Below, piece by piece: positions 33,388 through 42,969 of a stretch of DNA of 64,000 nucleotides. The translations under genes and the position numbers were made by a program. Origin of the DNA: Erythrobacter sp. (GTDB lineage Bacteria; Pseudomonadota; Alphaproteobacteria; Sphingomonadales; Sphingomonadaceae); NCBI GenBank assembly GCA_019739335.1, contig CP073261.1, positions 1,432,818 to 1,496,817 on the forward strand, given 5' to 3'. The notes under the pieces are model-generated. The model was not told where the DNA came from and made no database searches. It saw nothing but the letters and a program-made list of their open reading frames with translations. How positions within the stretch are numbered: the first letter of the stretch is position 1; each line of letters starts with the position of its first letter.

Positions 33388-34205
33388 AAGATACGGACAT
33401 GAGCACCGACGAAACTCCCATCTCCGCACCGCCATTGTCCGAAGTGCCGCCCGATGTGGCGGCAACGGTGAAGGGTCACGCCCGGCTCGAACGCAACGTC
33501 TCGCTGCTGGGGCTGGGGGCGCTGGTCGCCGTCTCGATCGGCGGGATCGTGGAAATCGCCCCGCTGTTCTGGATCGACAACACGATCGAAGAAGTGGAGG
33601 GGATGCGCCCCTATACCCCGCTCGAACAGGCGGGGCGCGATATCTACGTGCGTGAGGGATGCTATCTCTGCCACAGCCAGATGATCCGCCCTTTCCCCGA
33701 CGAGGTGGAGCGCTACGGCCACTACTCGCTGGCGGCGGAAAGCATGTACGACCACCCGTTCCAGTGGGGCTCCAAGCGCACCGGGCCGGATCTGGCGCGC
33801 GTGGGCGGGCGCTATTCGGACGAATGGCACGTGCAGCACCTGATCAACCCGCAAAGCGTGGTGCCCGAAAGCGTGATGCCGCAATACGGCTTCCTCGCCG
33901 AGACCACGCTGCGGGTCCCCGATGCCGCGGCCATGCTGGAAGCGCTCGCCATTGTCGGCGTGCCCTACAGCGAGACCGACATCGAAATGGCCGCGCAGGA
34001 TCTGGTGGCACAGGGCGATCCCGATGTGCCTGCAGGCGATCTCACCGAACGCTATCCCAAGGCGCAGGTGCGCGATTTCGACGGCGATCCACAGCGGCTG
34101 ACCGAAATGGATGCGCTGATCGCCTACCTGCAGATGCTGGGCACGCTGGTCGATGTGAACAGCGCTGCCGCACAGGAAGAGCTGGCATCGGAGACGGGCC
34201 GATGA
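33384..34205 (+). CDS. ccoO: cbb3-type cytochrome c oxidase subunit II (mono-haem)
   Basis: The product has 273 residues if started at the ATG overlapping the ccoN stop; an ATG at 33399 ([12 protein letters not shown]) is an alternative. One N-terminal helix (about 40-60) is followed by a cytochrome c domain with CYLCHSQ at 93-97. Met ligand candidates are in [11 protein letters not shown]. The characteristic [38 protein letters not shown] identifies CcoO. It passes electrons from CcoP to CcoN. Confidence 0.96.
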   Translation: MKDTDMSTDETPISAPPLSEVPPDVAATVKGHARLERNVSLLGLGALVAVSIGGIVEIAPLFWIDNTIEEVEGMRPYTPLEQAGRDIYVREGCYLCHSQMIRPFPDEVERYGHYSLAAESMYDHPFQWGSKRTGPDLARVGGRYSDEWHVQHLINPQSVVPESVMPQYGFLAETTLRVPDAAAMLEALAIVGVPYSETDIEMAAQDLVAQGDPDVPAGDLTERYPKAQVRDFDGDPQRLTEMDALIAYLQMLGTLVDVNSAAAQEELASETGR

Positions 34206-34375
34206 ACGAGCATTCGACCTACGAAATGCTGCGCCAGATTGCCGACAGCTGGGGGCTGCTGGCGATGCTGGTGCTGTGGCTGGGCTTTGGCCTCTGGGCC
34301 TTCCGTCCGGGTGCGAAAGGGCACCACGAGGACGCGGCGAACATGATTTTCAAGGACGATCACGATGGCGAATGA
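34202..34375 (+). CDS. ccoQ: cbb3-type cytochrome c oxidase subunit IV (CcoQ)
   Basis: The product has 57 residues, [20 protein letters not shown] followed by one membrane helix ([19 protein letters not shown]) and a short charged tail. Size, topology and position between ccoO and ccoP identify CcoQ, which stabilises the oxidase. Both junctions overlap: ATGA with ccoO and 11 bases with ccoP. Confidence 0.92.
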   Translation: MNEHSTYEMLRQIADSWGLLAMLVLWLGFGLWAFRPGAKGHHEDAANMIFKDDHDGE

Positions 34376-35291
34376 CATCCAGGACAAGCGCCGTGTCGAC
34401 GAAGCGACGAACACCGAATTTGTCGGCCACGAATGGGACGGGATTGAGGAACTCGATACCCCGATGCCGCGCTGGTGGCTGTGGACCTTCTACCTCACCA
34501 TCGCCTGGTCGCTCGCCTATGTGATCGCCTATCCGGCATGGCCGCTGCTGGAAAAAGGCACCGAGGGCGTGCTCGGCTGGACCAGCCGGGGACAACTGGC
34601 GGAGCAGATGTCGGCAGCCGAAATGGCCCGCGCAGACGTGCGTGCGCAGATCGCCGCAACCCCGCTCGAACGGCTGCCCGAGGACAGCGCGCTGCTGGCA
34701 CAGGCGGTTGCGGGCGGGCGGGCGGCGTTCCTCGTCAATTGCGTCCAGTGCCACGGTTCGGGCGCAGCGGGCAGCCAGGAACTAGGCTATCCCAATCTGA
34801 ACGACGACGACTGGCTGTGGGGCGGCGATATCCGCGCCATCGAATATACGCTGACCCACGGCATCCGCCAGCAGGACCATCCGGAAACCCGGCAAAGCCA
34901 GATGCCTGCCTTCGCCGGAATTCTCACGCCGCCGCAGGTGGGCGCGGTCGTCGATCATGTGCTTTCGCTCAGCGGCCAGGCGCAGCCCAACGCGGAAGGC
35001 GCAGCGCTGTTCGCACAGAACTGCTCGCTGTGCCACGGCCCCGCCGGACAGGGCGATCGCACCTATGGCGCGCCCAATCTGGCCGATGCCATCTGGCTGC
35101 GCGGCAGCACGCGTGCGGCGATCACTAGCCAGATACTCGCGCCCCGCATGGGGATGATGCCCAAGTGGGAAGGGCGGCTCGATCCTGTGACCATCCGCAT
35201 GTTGGCGGCCTATGTCCATTCGCTGGGGGGAGGCGAAGACTTTGTGGAGGTCGCTGCCGACCCCGAGGTCGCCGTCGATGAACAGCCCTAA
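34365..35291 (+). CDS. ccoP: cbb3-type cytochrome c oxidase subunit III (di-haem)
   Basis: The product has 308 residues. The N-terminal EWDGIEELDTPMPRWWLWTFYLTIAWSLAYVIAYPAWP contains the single membrane helix typical of CcoP. Two cytochrome c domains follow, with CVQCH at 126-130 and CSLCH at 220-224, each with a downstream Met (QMPAF; MGMMPKWEG). It accepts electrons from soluble or membrane cytochrome c. It overlaps ccoQ by 11 bases and ccoG by 14. Confidence 0.96.
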   Translation: MANDIQDKRRVDEATNTEFVGHEWDGIEELDTPMPRWWLWTFYLTIAWSLAYVIAYPAWPLLEKGTEGVLGWTSRGQLAEQMSAAEMARADVRAQIAATPLERLPEDSALLAQAVAGGRAAFLVNCVQCHGSGAAGSQELGYPNLNDDDWLWGGDIRAIEYTLTHGIRQQDHPETRQSQMPAFAGILTPPQVGAVVDHVLSLSGQAQPNAEGAALFAQNCSLCHGPAGQGDRTYGAPNLADAIWLRGSTRAAITSQILAPRMGMMPKWEGRLDPVTIRMLAAYVHSLGGGEDFVEVAADPEVAVDEQP

Positions 35292-36708
35292 TCACCTCTA
35301 CGAAGCGGTCAAGACGGTCCACAACAAGCGGATCGACGGGCGCTTCCGGCGGTTCAAATGGCTGATGATGATCGTCACGCTGGCGATCTATTACGTCACC
35401 CCGTGGCTGCGCTGGGATCGCGGGCCCTATGCGCCGGATCAGGCGGTGCTGGTCGATATGGCCAACCGCCGGTTCTACATGTTCGGCATCGAGATCTGGC
35501 CGCACGAATTCTATTTCGTCGCCGGCCTGCTCATCATGGCAGGGATCGGCCTCTTTCTCATTACCAGTGCCGTGGGCCGGGCATGGTGCGGTTATGCCTG
35601 CCCGCAGACGGTGTGGACCGACCTGTTTCAGCATGTCGACCGGCTGATCGACGGCGACCGCAATGCCCGCATCCGGCTGGAAGCTGCGCCGTGGACCTGG
35701 AGCAAGGTACTGCGGCGCGGGGTGAAGTGGACGATCTACCTTGCCATTGCCTTTGCCACCGGCGGCGCGTGGATCCTCTATTTCGCCGACGCGCCTACAT
35801 TGTTCGCGGAATTCTTCGCGCTGGATGCCGCGCCGATTGCCTATGCGACGGTGGCGGTGCTGACGCTGACCACTTTCACGCTGGGCGGGTTCATGCGCGA
35901 ACAGGTGTGCATCTACATGTGCCCCTGGCCGCGCATCCAGTCGGCCATGATGGACGAGAAATCGCTCACTGTGACCTACAAGGACTGGCGCGGCGAGCCG
36001 CGCGGTAGCGTGAAGAAGGCGCAGAAGGACCCCGAGGCGTTCGGCGACTGCATCGATTGCCTGCAATGCGTGGCGGTCTGCCCGACCGGGATCGACATCC
36101 GCGAAGGGCCGCAGATCGGCTGCATCACCTGCGCGCTGTGCATCGATGCCTGCGACAAGGTGATGGCCGACATCGGTCGCCCGCGCGGGCTGATCGATTA
36201 CGCCACGCTGGAAGACTGCGCGGCAGAAGCGGCAGGCAAGGCTCCCAAGCCGATCTGGAAGACGCTGCTGCGCCCGCGCACCGTTGCCTACACGCTGATC
36301 TGGGGCAGCATCGGCATGGCGCTGCTGTTCGCGCTGGGGACGCGCACCCATACCGACCTGACCGTCTCGGCAGACCGCAATCCGCCCTTCATGCTGATGA
36401 GCGACGGATCGATCCGCAATTCCTACACGCTGCGGCTGCGCAACATGGAAAGTCGCCCGCGCGACATGGAAGTGGCGATCGCTGGTCTTCCAGGTGGGGT
36501 GTTCTGGACCGATACCATCGGGCAGAACGAAGCTGCTGCAAGCCAGACATTTACAGTTCCCGCCGATGCCACCTTGCCGGTGCGCGCCTATGTCGCGGCC
36601 CCTCCCGGAGCGGCGGCGACCGAGATTACCTTCACACTCACCTCGCAAGACGAACAGCGCGAGCAGGATGTGGTCGAAGCGGGTTTCACCACCCCGGGAG
36701 AACAATGA
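35278..36708 (+). CDS. ccoG: cytochrome c oxidase accessory protein CcoG
   Basis: The product has 476 residues from the ATG at 35278 (MNSPNHLYEAVKTVHNKRIDGRFRRFKW). Several membrane helices surround a central region with WCGYACPQTVWTDLFQHVDR and CIYMCPWPRIQSAM. A ferredoxin-like segment with two CxxCxxCxxxC(P) motifs (DCIDCLQCVAVCPTG and GCITCALCIDACDK) follows, and then a C-terminal Ig-like domain. CcoG (RdxA/FixG) reduces copper for cbb3 assembly. It overlaps both neighbours. Confidence 0.95.
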   Translation: MNSPNHLYEAVKTVHNKRIDGRFRRFKWLMMIVTLAIYYVTPWLRWDRGPYAPDQAVLVDMANRRFYMFGIEIWPHEFYFVAGLLIMAGIGLFLITSAVGRAWCGYACPQTVWTDLFQHVDRLIDGDRNARIRLEAAPWTWSKVLRRGVKWTIYLAIAFATGGAWILYFADAPTLFAEFFALDAAPIAYATVAVLTLTTFTLGGFMREQVCIYMCPWPRIQSAMMDEKSLTVTYKDWRGEPRGSVKKAQKDPEAFGDCIDCLQCVAVCPTGIDIREGPQIGCITCALCIDACDKVMADIGRPRGLIDYATLEDCAAEAAGKAPKPIWKTLLRPRTVAYTLIWGSIGMALLFALGTRTHTDLTVSADRNPPFMLMSDGSIRNSYTLRLRNMESRPRDMEVAIAGLPGGVFWTDTIGQNEAAASQTFTVPADATLPVRAYVAAPPGAAATEITFTLTSQDEQREQDVVEAGFTTPGEQ

Positions 36709-37151
36709 TGCCGCGCAGGTTTACCGGTTTTCACATGGCAGCGATCCTCGTGACTTTCTTCGGCACGGTGATGGCGGTGAATTTCACCATGGCCTGGCGC
36801 GCGACCGACACCTTCGGCGGCGTGGTGGTGCGCAACACCTATGTCGCAAGCCAGGAATTCAACGGCTGGCTCGAGGCAGCCGAAGCGCAGCAGGCGCTCG
36901 GCTGGAAGGCGCAGGCTCTCTGGCGTGAGGACGGCCGGGTGCAGGTGCAGGTCAGCGGGCCGGACGAAAGCGCCAGCCTTGTCGGAGCCGCACGGCATCC
37001 GCTCGGACGCGAGACACCGCAGCAATTGCAGTTCGACCGGCAGGCGGACGGCAGCTTCCTTTCGCGCGAAATGCTAGCAAGCGGGCGCTGGCTGCTGCGG
37101 CTCGAGCTTCGCGACGGGGCCGATGTGTGGCGGAGCGAGGAGGCACTCTGA
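36705..37151 (+). CDS. ccoH: FixH/CcoH-family cbb3 oxidase assembly protein
   Basis: The product has 148 residues. An N-terminal membrane helix (RRFTGFHMAAILVTFFGTVMAVNFTMAW) is followed by the FixH signature TFGGVVVRNTYVASQEFNGWL and a periplasmic beta domain. FixH is needed for stable cbb3 assembly, probably with the CcoI copper pump. The ATG at 36705 overlaps the ccoG stop; a second ATG follows directly. Confidence 0.92.
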   Translation: MMPRRFTGFHMAAILVTFFGTVMAVNFTMAWRATDTFGGVVVRNTYVASQEFNGWLEAAEAQQALGWKAQALWREDGRVQVQVSGPDESASLVGAARHPLGRETPQQLQFDRQADGSFLSREMLASGRWLLRLELRDGADVWRSEEAL

Positions 37152-39268
37152 TGGCGAGTGCTGCGACCTTGACCGGTGATTTGTCGCGCACTTCGCTGGC
37201 AGTGCCGGGAATGCATTGCGCCGGGTGCATGAGCAAGGTCGAACGCGCGCTTGGCGCGGTGCCGGGAGTGGCTTCGGCGCGGGTCAATCTGACGGCGCGC
37301 ACGGTCACGGTGGAGCATGATGCGGAACTGGAGCCGCGCGCGCTGACCGAGGCGCTGGGCGGCATCGGCTTTGAATCGCAGGCGCGGCGCGACCTGTCTG
37401 CGAAAGCGCCGTCTGCCGTGCGCCCGCTGCTCGCCCCGCTGGCTGTCGCCGGATTCGCGGCGATGAATGTCATGCTGCTTTCTGTCAGCGTCTGGTCGGG
37501 CGCGGAAGGTTCGACGCGTGAGCTGTTCCACTGGCTCTCCGCGCTGATCGCCCTTCCGGCCATCGCCTTTGCCGGGCGGCCTTTCTTTACTTCGGCCTGG
37601 CGTGCGGTGAAGCGCGGCACCACCAACATGGACGTGCCGATTTCGATCGGCGTGATCGTTGCCAGCGGCCTGAGCCTCTACGAAGTCGTCACTGCGGGGC
37701 AACACGCTTGGTTTGACGGCGCGCTGATGCTGCTCACCTTCCTGCTCGCGGGCCGGGTGCTCGATGCGATGATGCGCGACCGCGCGCGCGCCGGAGTTGA
37801 CGCGCTACTCAGTCAGGCGGCGCAGGGTGCAACCGTGGTTCAGCCGGGCGGCACGGTGGCTTGGCTGGATGCGGCACAGCTCGAAGCGGGCATGGTGATG
37901 CGCGTGGCGGCAGGGGAACGGCTGGCCGCCGATGGCGAGATTGTCGCTGGCAGCAGCCGCTTCGACCAGTCGATCCTGACTGGCGAAAGCGCGCCGGTCA
38001 GTGCCGGGGTGGGTGACAAGGCCTTGGCCGGAATGCTCAATCTGTCCGCTCCGGTGGACGTGCAGGTGAGCCACGCCGGGCACGACACCACGCTGGCTGA
38101 AATTGCCCGGCTGATGGAAGCGAGCACGCAGAACCGCAGCCGCTATGTCCGAATCGCCGACCGCGCCGCGCGGCTCTATGCGCCCGCCGTGCACACCCTC
38201 TCCGCCATCACGGTGATCGGTTGGCTGCTGGCGGGAGCCAGTCTGTATCAGGCTCTGGTGATCGGAGTGGCAGTGTTGATCATCACTTGCCCCTGCGCGC
38301 TGGGGCTGGCGGTGCCGGTAGCGCAGGTGGTGGCGAGCGGGTCGCTGATGCGCGCCGGGATCATGGTCAAGGACGGCTCGGCACTCGAACGGCTGGCAGG
38401 CGTGGATCGCGCACTGCTCGACAAAACCGGGACGCTGACGCTGGGCCGCCCGGTGCCGGATGAAACCGTCATCAACTTGTTCGGCGCGGAAGAGCGCAGC
38501 GTGGCGCTCGCGCTCGCCTCGCATTCCACTCACCCGCTGTCGCGCGGGCTGGCCAAGGCGCTCGCGGCGCGCGGGGTCGAAGCGGCCTTGCTGGAAGAGA
38601 TCGCGGAGCGCCCCGGCATGGGCGTGTTCGCGCGCTGGAACGGGCACCCGGTCTCGCTGCGCCGTCCGGACGGCGGCAAGGGTTCGGCCGTGGCGCTCTC
38701 CATCAGCACTAGCCCGGTGCGCCTGCTGCCCTTTGCCGACGCGCTCCGTCCCGATGCCGTCGAGGCGCTTGACAAGCTGCGGGCGCTGGGGATCGACTGT
38801 TCGATCCTCTCCGGCGACAAGGTAGCCGCCGTCGAAGCCATAGGCATTGATCTGGGAATCGCAACGCAAGCGCAGACCGATCCCGCGCAAAAGCAGGCCA
38901 GGGTCGAGGCCGAGCGCAAGGCAGGGCACCGGGTGCTGATGGTCGGTGACGGGCTCAACGATGGCCCCGCGCTCGCCGCCGCAAATGCTTCCATCGCACC
39001 GGGCTCGGCCAGCGATGTCGGGCTGCAAGCCGCCGACATGGTCTTCGTTCAGGAATCGCTGCTGGCCCTGCCGCGTGCGGTTTCGGCATCCCGCCGGACC
39101 ATGGCGGTGGTGAAGCAGAACTTTGCGCTCGCCATCGGCTACAATGCATTTGCCGTCCCGCTCGCGGTTCTCGGCCATGTCACCCCGCTGGTGGCTGCCG
39201 TCGCCATGTCCGCCAGTTCGCTGCTGGTAATTGCCAATTCACTGCGACTGGTAGGCGCGGCGCGGTGA
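37151..39268 (+). CDS. ccoI: copper-transporting P1B-type ATPase CcoI
   Basis: The product has 705 residues from the ATG at 37151, one base overlapping the previous stop. An N-terminal heavy-metal domain has MHCAGC (Cys23, Cys26). The transmembrane metal motif is TCPCALGLAVP, the actuator loop LTGESAPV, the phosphorylation site DKTGTLT, and the ATP-binding and hinge motifs HPLSRG and VGDGLNDGPALAAA. Its place in the cco cluster makes it CcoI/FixI, which exports copper for cbb3 CuB assembly, rather than a resistance pump. Confidence 0.95.
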   Translation: MASAATLTGDLSRTSLAVPGMHCAGCMSKVERALGAVPGVASARVNLTARTVTVEHDAELEPRALTEALGGIGFESQARRDLSAKAPSAVRPLLAPLAVAGFAAMNVMLLSVSVWSGAEGSTRELFHWLSALIALPAIAFAGRPFFTSAWRAVKRGTTNMDVPISIGVIVASGLSLYEVVTAGQHAWFDGALMLLTFLLAGRVLDAMMRDRARAGVDALLSQAAQGATVVQPGGTVAWLDAAQLEAGMVMRVAAGERLAADGEIVAGSSRFDQSILTGESAPVSAGVGDKALAGMLNLSAPVDVQVSHAGHDTTLAEIARLMEASTQNRSRYVRIADRAARLYAPAVHTLSAITVIGWLLAGASLYQALVIGVAVLIITCPCALGLAVPVAQVVASGSLMRAGIMVKDGSALERLAGVDRALLDKTGTLTLGRPVPDETVINLFGAEERSVALALASHSTHPLSRGLAKALAARGVEAALLEEIAERPGMGVFARWNGHPVSLRRPDGGKGSAVALSISTSPVRLLPFADALRPDAVEALDKLRALGIDCSILSGDKVAAVEAIGIDLGIATQAQTDPAQKQARVEAERKAGHRVLMVGDGLNDGPALAAANASIAPGSASDVGLQAADMVFVQESLLALPRAVSASRRTMAVVKQNFALAIGYNAFAVPLAVLGHVTPLVAAVAMSASSLLVIANSLRLVGAAR

Positions 39269-39423
39269 ACGGGCTGCTGATCCTGGTGCCGATTGCGCTG
39301 CTGCTCGGCTTGGCCGGACTGGCGGCGTTCTTCTGGGCGCTGCGCAGCGGCCAGTTCGACGATCCCGCCGGATCCGCCTCGCGCATCCTCATCGATGAGG
39401 ACGAGGAGGGGAAAATTCCGTGA
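39265..39423 (+). CDS. ccoS: cbb3-type oxidase assembly protein CcoS
   Basis: The product has 52 residues from a GTG that overlaps the ccoI stop (GTGA). It has one N-terminal helix (LLILVPIALLLGLAGLAAFFWAL) followed by RSGQFDDPAG and an acidic tail (ILIDEDEEGKIP), the exact layout of CcoS. The protein is required for cofactor insertion into CcoN. Confidence 0.93.
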   Translation: MNGLLILVPIALLLGLAGLAAFFWALRSGQFDDPAGSASRILIDEDEEGKIP

Positions 39424-39650
39424 ATGTCCCCACCCTCGCCATCGCGGCGCTGTTTCCGGCGATAGTCGGCCCGCTGCCGCTGGCCGGGCCTGCTCCGCTC
39501 ATGCTGGAAATGGCGATGTGCAACGGCGGCATGCTGAGTATTCCCATCGAACGCAATGGGCCTGCCGTTCCCGCCACCACGCCGTGCTGCGCCAAGGGCT
39601 GCCAATCGCGCAAGCGTGGCAAGGCGTTTGACGCAGGACAAGGACACTAG
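39420..39650 (+). CDS. small Cys-containing protein encoded in the cco operon
   Basis: The product has 76 residues from a GTG overlapping the ccoS stop. A hydrophobic N-terminal segment (about 5-30), probably a signal or anchor, is followed by MAMCNGGMLSIPIER and a TTPCCAKGCQSRKRGK motif with three close Cys. A similar 'CNGG.. PCCAKGC' pattern is familiar in unnamed sphingomonad proteins. The position between ccoS and hemN and the Cys cluster suggest metal binding in oxidase maturation, which is an inference only. Confidence 0.65.
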   Translation: MNVPTLAIAALFPAIVGPLPLAGPAPLMLEMAMCNGGMLSIPIERNGPAVPATTPCCAKGCQSRKRGKAFDAGQGH

Positions 39651-39676
39651 CCACGCCCCGCGCCATGCAGGCTGGC

Positions 39677-40990
39677 ATGTGGACCTATCACCCAGACCTG
39701 CTCGCCACGCCGGTGCCGCGTTACACCAGCTTCCCCACCGCTGCCGAATTTGACGCCAGCGTCGGCCCGCTGCAATTCCAGGATGCCGTCGGAACAGCGA
39801 CGGGCGACGTCTCGCTCTACGTCCATATCCCCTTCTGCGAGAAGATCTGCTGGTACTGCGGCTGCAACACCAGCGCCGCCAACCGCCCGCAACGGCTCGC
39901 CAGCTACCTGGACGCGCTGCACCGCGAGATTGCGCTGGTGTCAGATCTGCTGCCCGCCGGAGCGCGCGTACGCCGGATCGCCTTCGGCGGAGGCAGCCCC
40001 AACGCGCTGGCTCCGGTCGATTTCGTGCGGCTGTTCGACCAGCTGACGCTGAAATTCCCGCTTGCCGATCCGTTGGTGTCGATCGAACTCGATCCCCGCA
40101 CGCTCACCGACGAATGGGAAGGCGTGCTGCGTGGCGTGGGCGCCAGCCATGCCTCGCTCGGCGTGCAAACCTTTGCCCCACAATTGCAGGATGCCATCGG
40201 GCGTGTGCAGCCGCTGGCCATGATCGAACGTGCGGTGGGAATGCTGCGGCGCGCTGGCGTGACTTCACTCAATATGGACCTGATGTACGGTTTGCCGGGG
40301 CAGACGATCGACAACGTCCTGTCTTCGCTCGATCTTGCGCGGGGGTTCAGCGCGGAGCGGGTGGCTTTGTTCGGCTATGCCCATGTTCCGCACCTGATCG
40401 CGCGGCAAAAGCGGATCGATGGCAATGCCCTGCCGGATCAGGACCAGCGCTTCGCCATGGCCGAGGCGGGATTCCGCCACATGGTCGATGCGGGCTATGC
40501 CCCTGTCGGTTTCGATCACTTCGCGCTGCCCGGCGATCCACTGGCGCAGGCGGCGATGTCCGGTCGGTTGCGGCGCAATTTCCAGGGCTTTACGGACGAT
40601 CCTGCCACAGCCGTGATAGGCCTTGGCGCATCGGCAATCAGCAGTTTCCCCGGCCTGCTGGCGCAAAACGAGAAGAATGCCGGGCGTTACCGAATGCTGC
40701 TCTCACAGTCGCGCCTGCCCGCCGCGTCGGGCAAGCTCCGCTCGGTGGACGACCAGCGCCGGGGTTCGATCATCGAGGAACTGCTCTGCCGGGGTCGGGC
40801 GCGAATCGACCAGCCGATCATGGCCGAGGCCCGGGAGCGACTCGAGCCGTTCCTTGCCGCGGGACTGTGCGAATATGCCGGCGGAATGCTGACCATTCCT
40901 GCCAGCGCTCTTCCCTATGCCCGCAGCATTGCCGCCTGCTTCGATCCCTACCGCCAGCACTCCCCGCGCCGGTTCAGCTCCGCGGTCTGA
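39677..40990 (+). CDS. hemN: oxygen-independent coproporphyrinogen III oxidase
   Basis: The product has 437 residues from the ATG at 39677 (MWTYHPDLLATPVPRYTSFPTA); an upstream ATG at 39665 is possible. The radical-SAM motif CEKICWYC has Cys54, Cys58 and Cys61, within VHIPFCEKICWYCGCNTS. FGGGSPNAL, SIELDPRTLTDEW, LGVQTF and NMDLMYGLPGQT follow. It converts coproporphyrinogen III to protoporphyrinogen IX without oxygen, supplying haem for cbb3 at low O2. Co-transcription with the cco genes fits FNR control. Confidence 0.95.
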   Translation: MWTYHPDLLATPVPRYTSFPTAAEFDASVGPLQFQDAVGTATGDVSLYVHIPFCEKICWYCGCNTSAANRPQRLASYLDALHREIALVSDLLPAGARVRRIAFGGGSPNALAPVDFVRLFDQLTLKFPLADPLVSIELDPRTLTDEWEGVLRGVGASHASLGVQTFAPQLQDAIGRVQPLAMIERAVGMLRRAGVTSLNMDLMYGLPGQTIDNVLSSLDLARGFSAERVALFGYAHVPHLIARQKRIDGNALPDQDQRFAMAEAGFRHMVDAGYAPVGFDHFALPGDPLAQAAMSGRLRRNFQGFTDDPATAVIGLGASAISSFPGLLAQNEKNAGRYRMLLSQSRLPAASGKLRSVDDQRRGSIIEELLCRGRARIDQPIMAEARERLEPFLAAGLCEYAGGMLTIPASALPYARSIAACFDPYRQHSPRRFSSAV

Positions 40991-41012
40991 ACTGCGAACT
41001 GCTGCCCTGGGC

Positions 41013-41040
41013 AAAAGAAACCCCGCCGAAGCGGGGTCTC
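41013..41040 (-). terminator. terminator for the minus-strand small secreted protein
   Basis: The stem ccccgc (41021-41026) and gcgggg (41031-41036) closes a cgaa tetraloop. The T-rich tail reads on the minus strand (complement of caaaagaaa at 41012-41020). It therefore ends the minus transcript of 41061-41282 and may also end hemN from the other side. Confidence 0.65.
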
Positions 41041-41060
41041 TCGTATGGGTATCGACGTGT

Positions 41061-41282
41061 TCAGGGACTGGCGGGCAAGTCCTGCAACCGACTGTTCGAG
41101 CCTTCGGTTGCGACAATCGCCCTGGCAATTCCCGGTATACCTTTGGCTAAGACACGTATCAGTCCGGGTGGACTATCGGAGGAGCGTTGAGGCTGTCCGT
41201 TCGCCTGAGCAGTCGCGGTGGCGGCAAATGCGATTCCGGCTGCTGAAGCTACAATAGCGGACACAATCTTATGGCTCTTCAT
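41061..41282 (-). CDS. small secreted peptide of unknown function
   Basis: The product has 73 residues. A clear signal peptide (MKSHKIVSAIVASAAGIAFAATATAQA) precedes a basic mature part of about 46 residues (LIRVLAKGIPGIARAIV near the middle) that could form an amphipathic helix. A ribosome site (ggagaa) precedes the ATG and a terminator hairpin follows. The frame is open to 41378, but only this start gives a signal sequence. No family is recognised. Confidence 0.55.
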   Translation of the reverse strand: MKSHKIVSAIVASAAGIAFAATATAQANGQPQRSSDSPPGLIRVLAKGIPGIARAIVATEGSNSRLQDLPASP

Positions 41283-41451
41283 GGCGGTTCTCCATCTCAG
41301 GGCCCCCACGCAGAGAAATAGTCCTCTAAGCCAAACGTGCCTTCCACAATCGATAGTAAGTGGCGCTGCCCGGACCACCTGACGCCTGTGGATTCTCAGG
41401 TGCGACGGACGGTTTCGGCAGCGCGAGGAAAGGTTCGCTGGGGCAAGGGAT

Positions 41452-41525
<74 letters not shown>

Positions 41526-41654
41526 AATCCGGGCACCTCGGTGCCCTATCGTTTGCGCTGGGCCGATTGCCATTGGCGGGGCGGGTGCGTCAAGCCTTGA
41601 TGTGTCCGGCATGGCGGACGCGGCCCGCTGATCCAGCAGCGCGATCGGCGCAGT

Positions 41655-42854
41655 TCACGCCGCCTGTTTCACCTGCGCCACAATCTTCTTCGCCGCGTCG
41701 CCCAGGTCGTCCGCCGCGATGATCGGCAGGCCGGAGTTCGCAAGGATATCCTTGCCCAGTTGCACGTTGGTGCCTTCCAGACGCACCACCAGCGGGACCG
41801 AGAGGTTCACTTCCTTCGCCGCCGCCACGATCCCCTCGGCGATCACGTCACACTTCATGATGCCGCCGAAGATGTTGACGAGAATGCCCTTCACCGCCGG
41901 ATCGGAGAGGATGATCTTGAACGCAGCCGTCACCTTCTCCTTGCTGGCGCCGCCGCCGACATCAAGGAAGTTGGCCGGGAACATGCCATTCAGCTTGATG
42001 ATGTCCATCGTCGCCATCGCCAGCCCCGCGCCGTTGACCATGCAGCCGATATCGCCATCCAGCTTGATATAGGCGAGATCGTACTTGGAGGCCTCGACCT
42101 CCATCGGGTCTTCCTCGGTTTCGTCGCGCATCGCCTCGACATCGGGGTGGCGGTAGAGCGCGTTCGAATCGAAGCTCATCTTGGTGTCGAGCACCAGCAG
42201 TTCGCCGCCAGCGGTTTCCACCAGCGGATTGATTTCCAGCATCGCGCAATCGAGCTTGACGAAGGCATCGTAGAGCTGCTTCGCCAGCTTCTGCGCCGCC
42301 TTGGCCAGATCGCCCGACAGGCCGAGCGCGAAGGCCACTGCGCGGCCGTGGTGCGGCATGAAGCCGGTTGCGGGGTCAACGGTGAGGGTCGTGATCTTCT
42401 CGGGCGTGGAATGCGCCACTTCCTCGATATCCATCCCGCCTTCGGTGGACACGATCAGTGCGACACGGCTGGTTTCGCGGTCGATAACCATCGAAAGGTA
42501 GAATTCCCTGGCGATATCCACCCCGTCGGTGACGTAGAGCCGGTTGACCTGCTTGCCCGCATCGCCGGTCTGGATCGTCACCAGCGTGTTGCCGAGCATG
42601 TCCTTCGCATCGGCTTCGACATCGGCGACACTCTTGGCCAGCCGCACGCCGCCTTTGGCATCGGCGGGCAGTTCGGCGAACTTGCCCTTGCCGCGTCCGC
42701 CCGCGTGGATCTGCGCCTTCACCACGTAGAGCGGCCCCGGCAGCTTGCCCGCAGCCGCCACGGCTTCTTCCACGCTCTGCGCCGGATAGCCGGTGGGCAC
42801 GCCGATGCCGAATTTCGCCAGCAGTTCCTTGGCCTGATATTCGTGGATGTTCAT
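41655..42854 (-). CDS. sucC: succinate-CoA ligase (ADP-forming) beta subunit
   Basis: The product has 399 residues. It begins [22 protein letters not shown] and shows the ATP-grasp region [16 protein letters not shown], then [48 protein letters not shown] and [17 protein letters not shown]. With SucD it converts succinyl-CoA to succinate, making ATP, in the TCA cycle. The alpha subunit gene sucD, normally directly downstream, is not here; a tRNA gene and a small secreted protein occupy that side. Confidence 0.97.
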   Translation of the reverse strand: MNIHEYQAKELLAKFGIGVPTGYPAQSVEEAVAAAGKLPGPLYVVKAQIHAGGRGKGKFAELPADAKGGVRLAKSVADVEADAKDMLGNTLVTIQTGDAGKQVNRLYVTDGVDIAREFYLSMVIDRETSRVALIVSTEGGMDIEEVAHSTPEKITTLTVDPATGFMPHHGRAVAFALGLSGDLAKAAQKLAKQLYDAFVKLDCAMLEINPLVETAGGELLVLDTKMSFDSNALYRHPDVEAMRDETEEDPMEVEASKYDLAYIKLDGDIGCMVNGAGLAMATMDIIKLNGMFPANFLDVGGGASKEKVTAAFKIILSDPAVKGILVNIFGGIMKCDVIAEGIVAAAKEVNLSVPLVVRLEGTNVQLGKDILANSGLPIIAADDLGDAAKKIVAQVKQAA

Positions 42855-42969
42855 GGGAATGGGCCTTCGTATCTTGGGAGAGCAATTGGTCAGCTTTTCG
42901 TCGGGCGCTTAAGCATCATCAAGCGCGGCTTGCAAACCCTCTCTTCCTCAATCATTGGCGCGATCACCC

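Noticed and set aside
31699..33465. 588-codon frame antisense to ccoN
   Set aside because: His- and Gln-rich translation typical of antisense frames; ccoN is certain.
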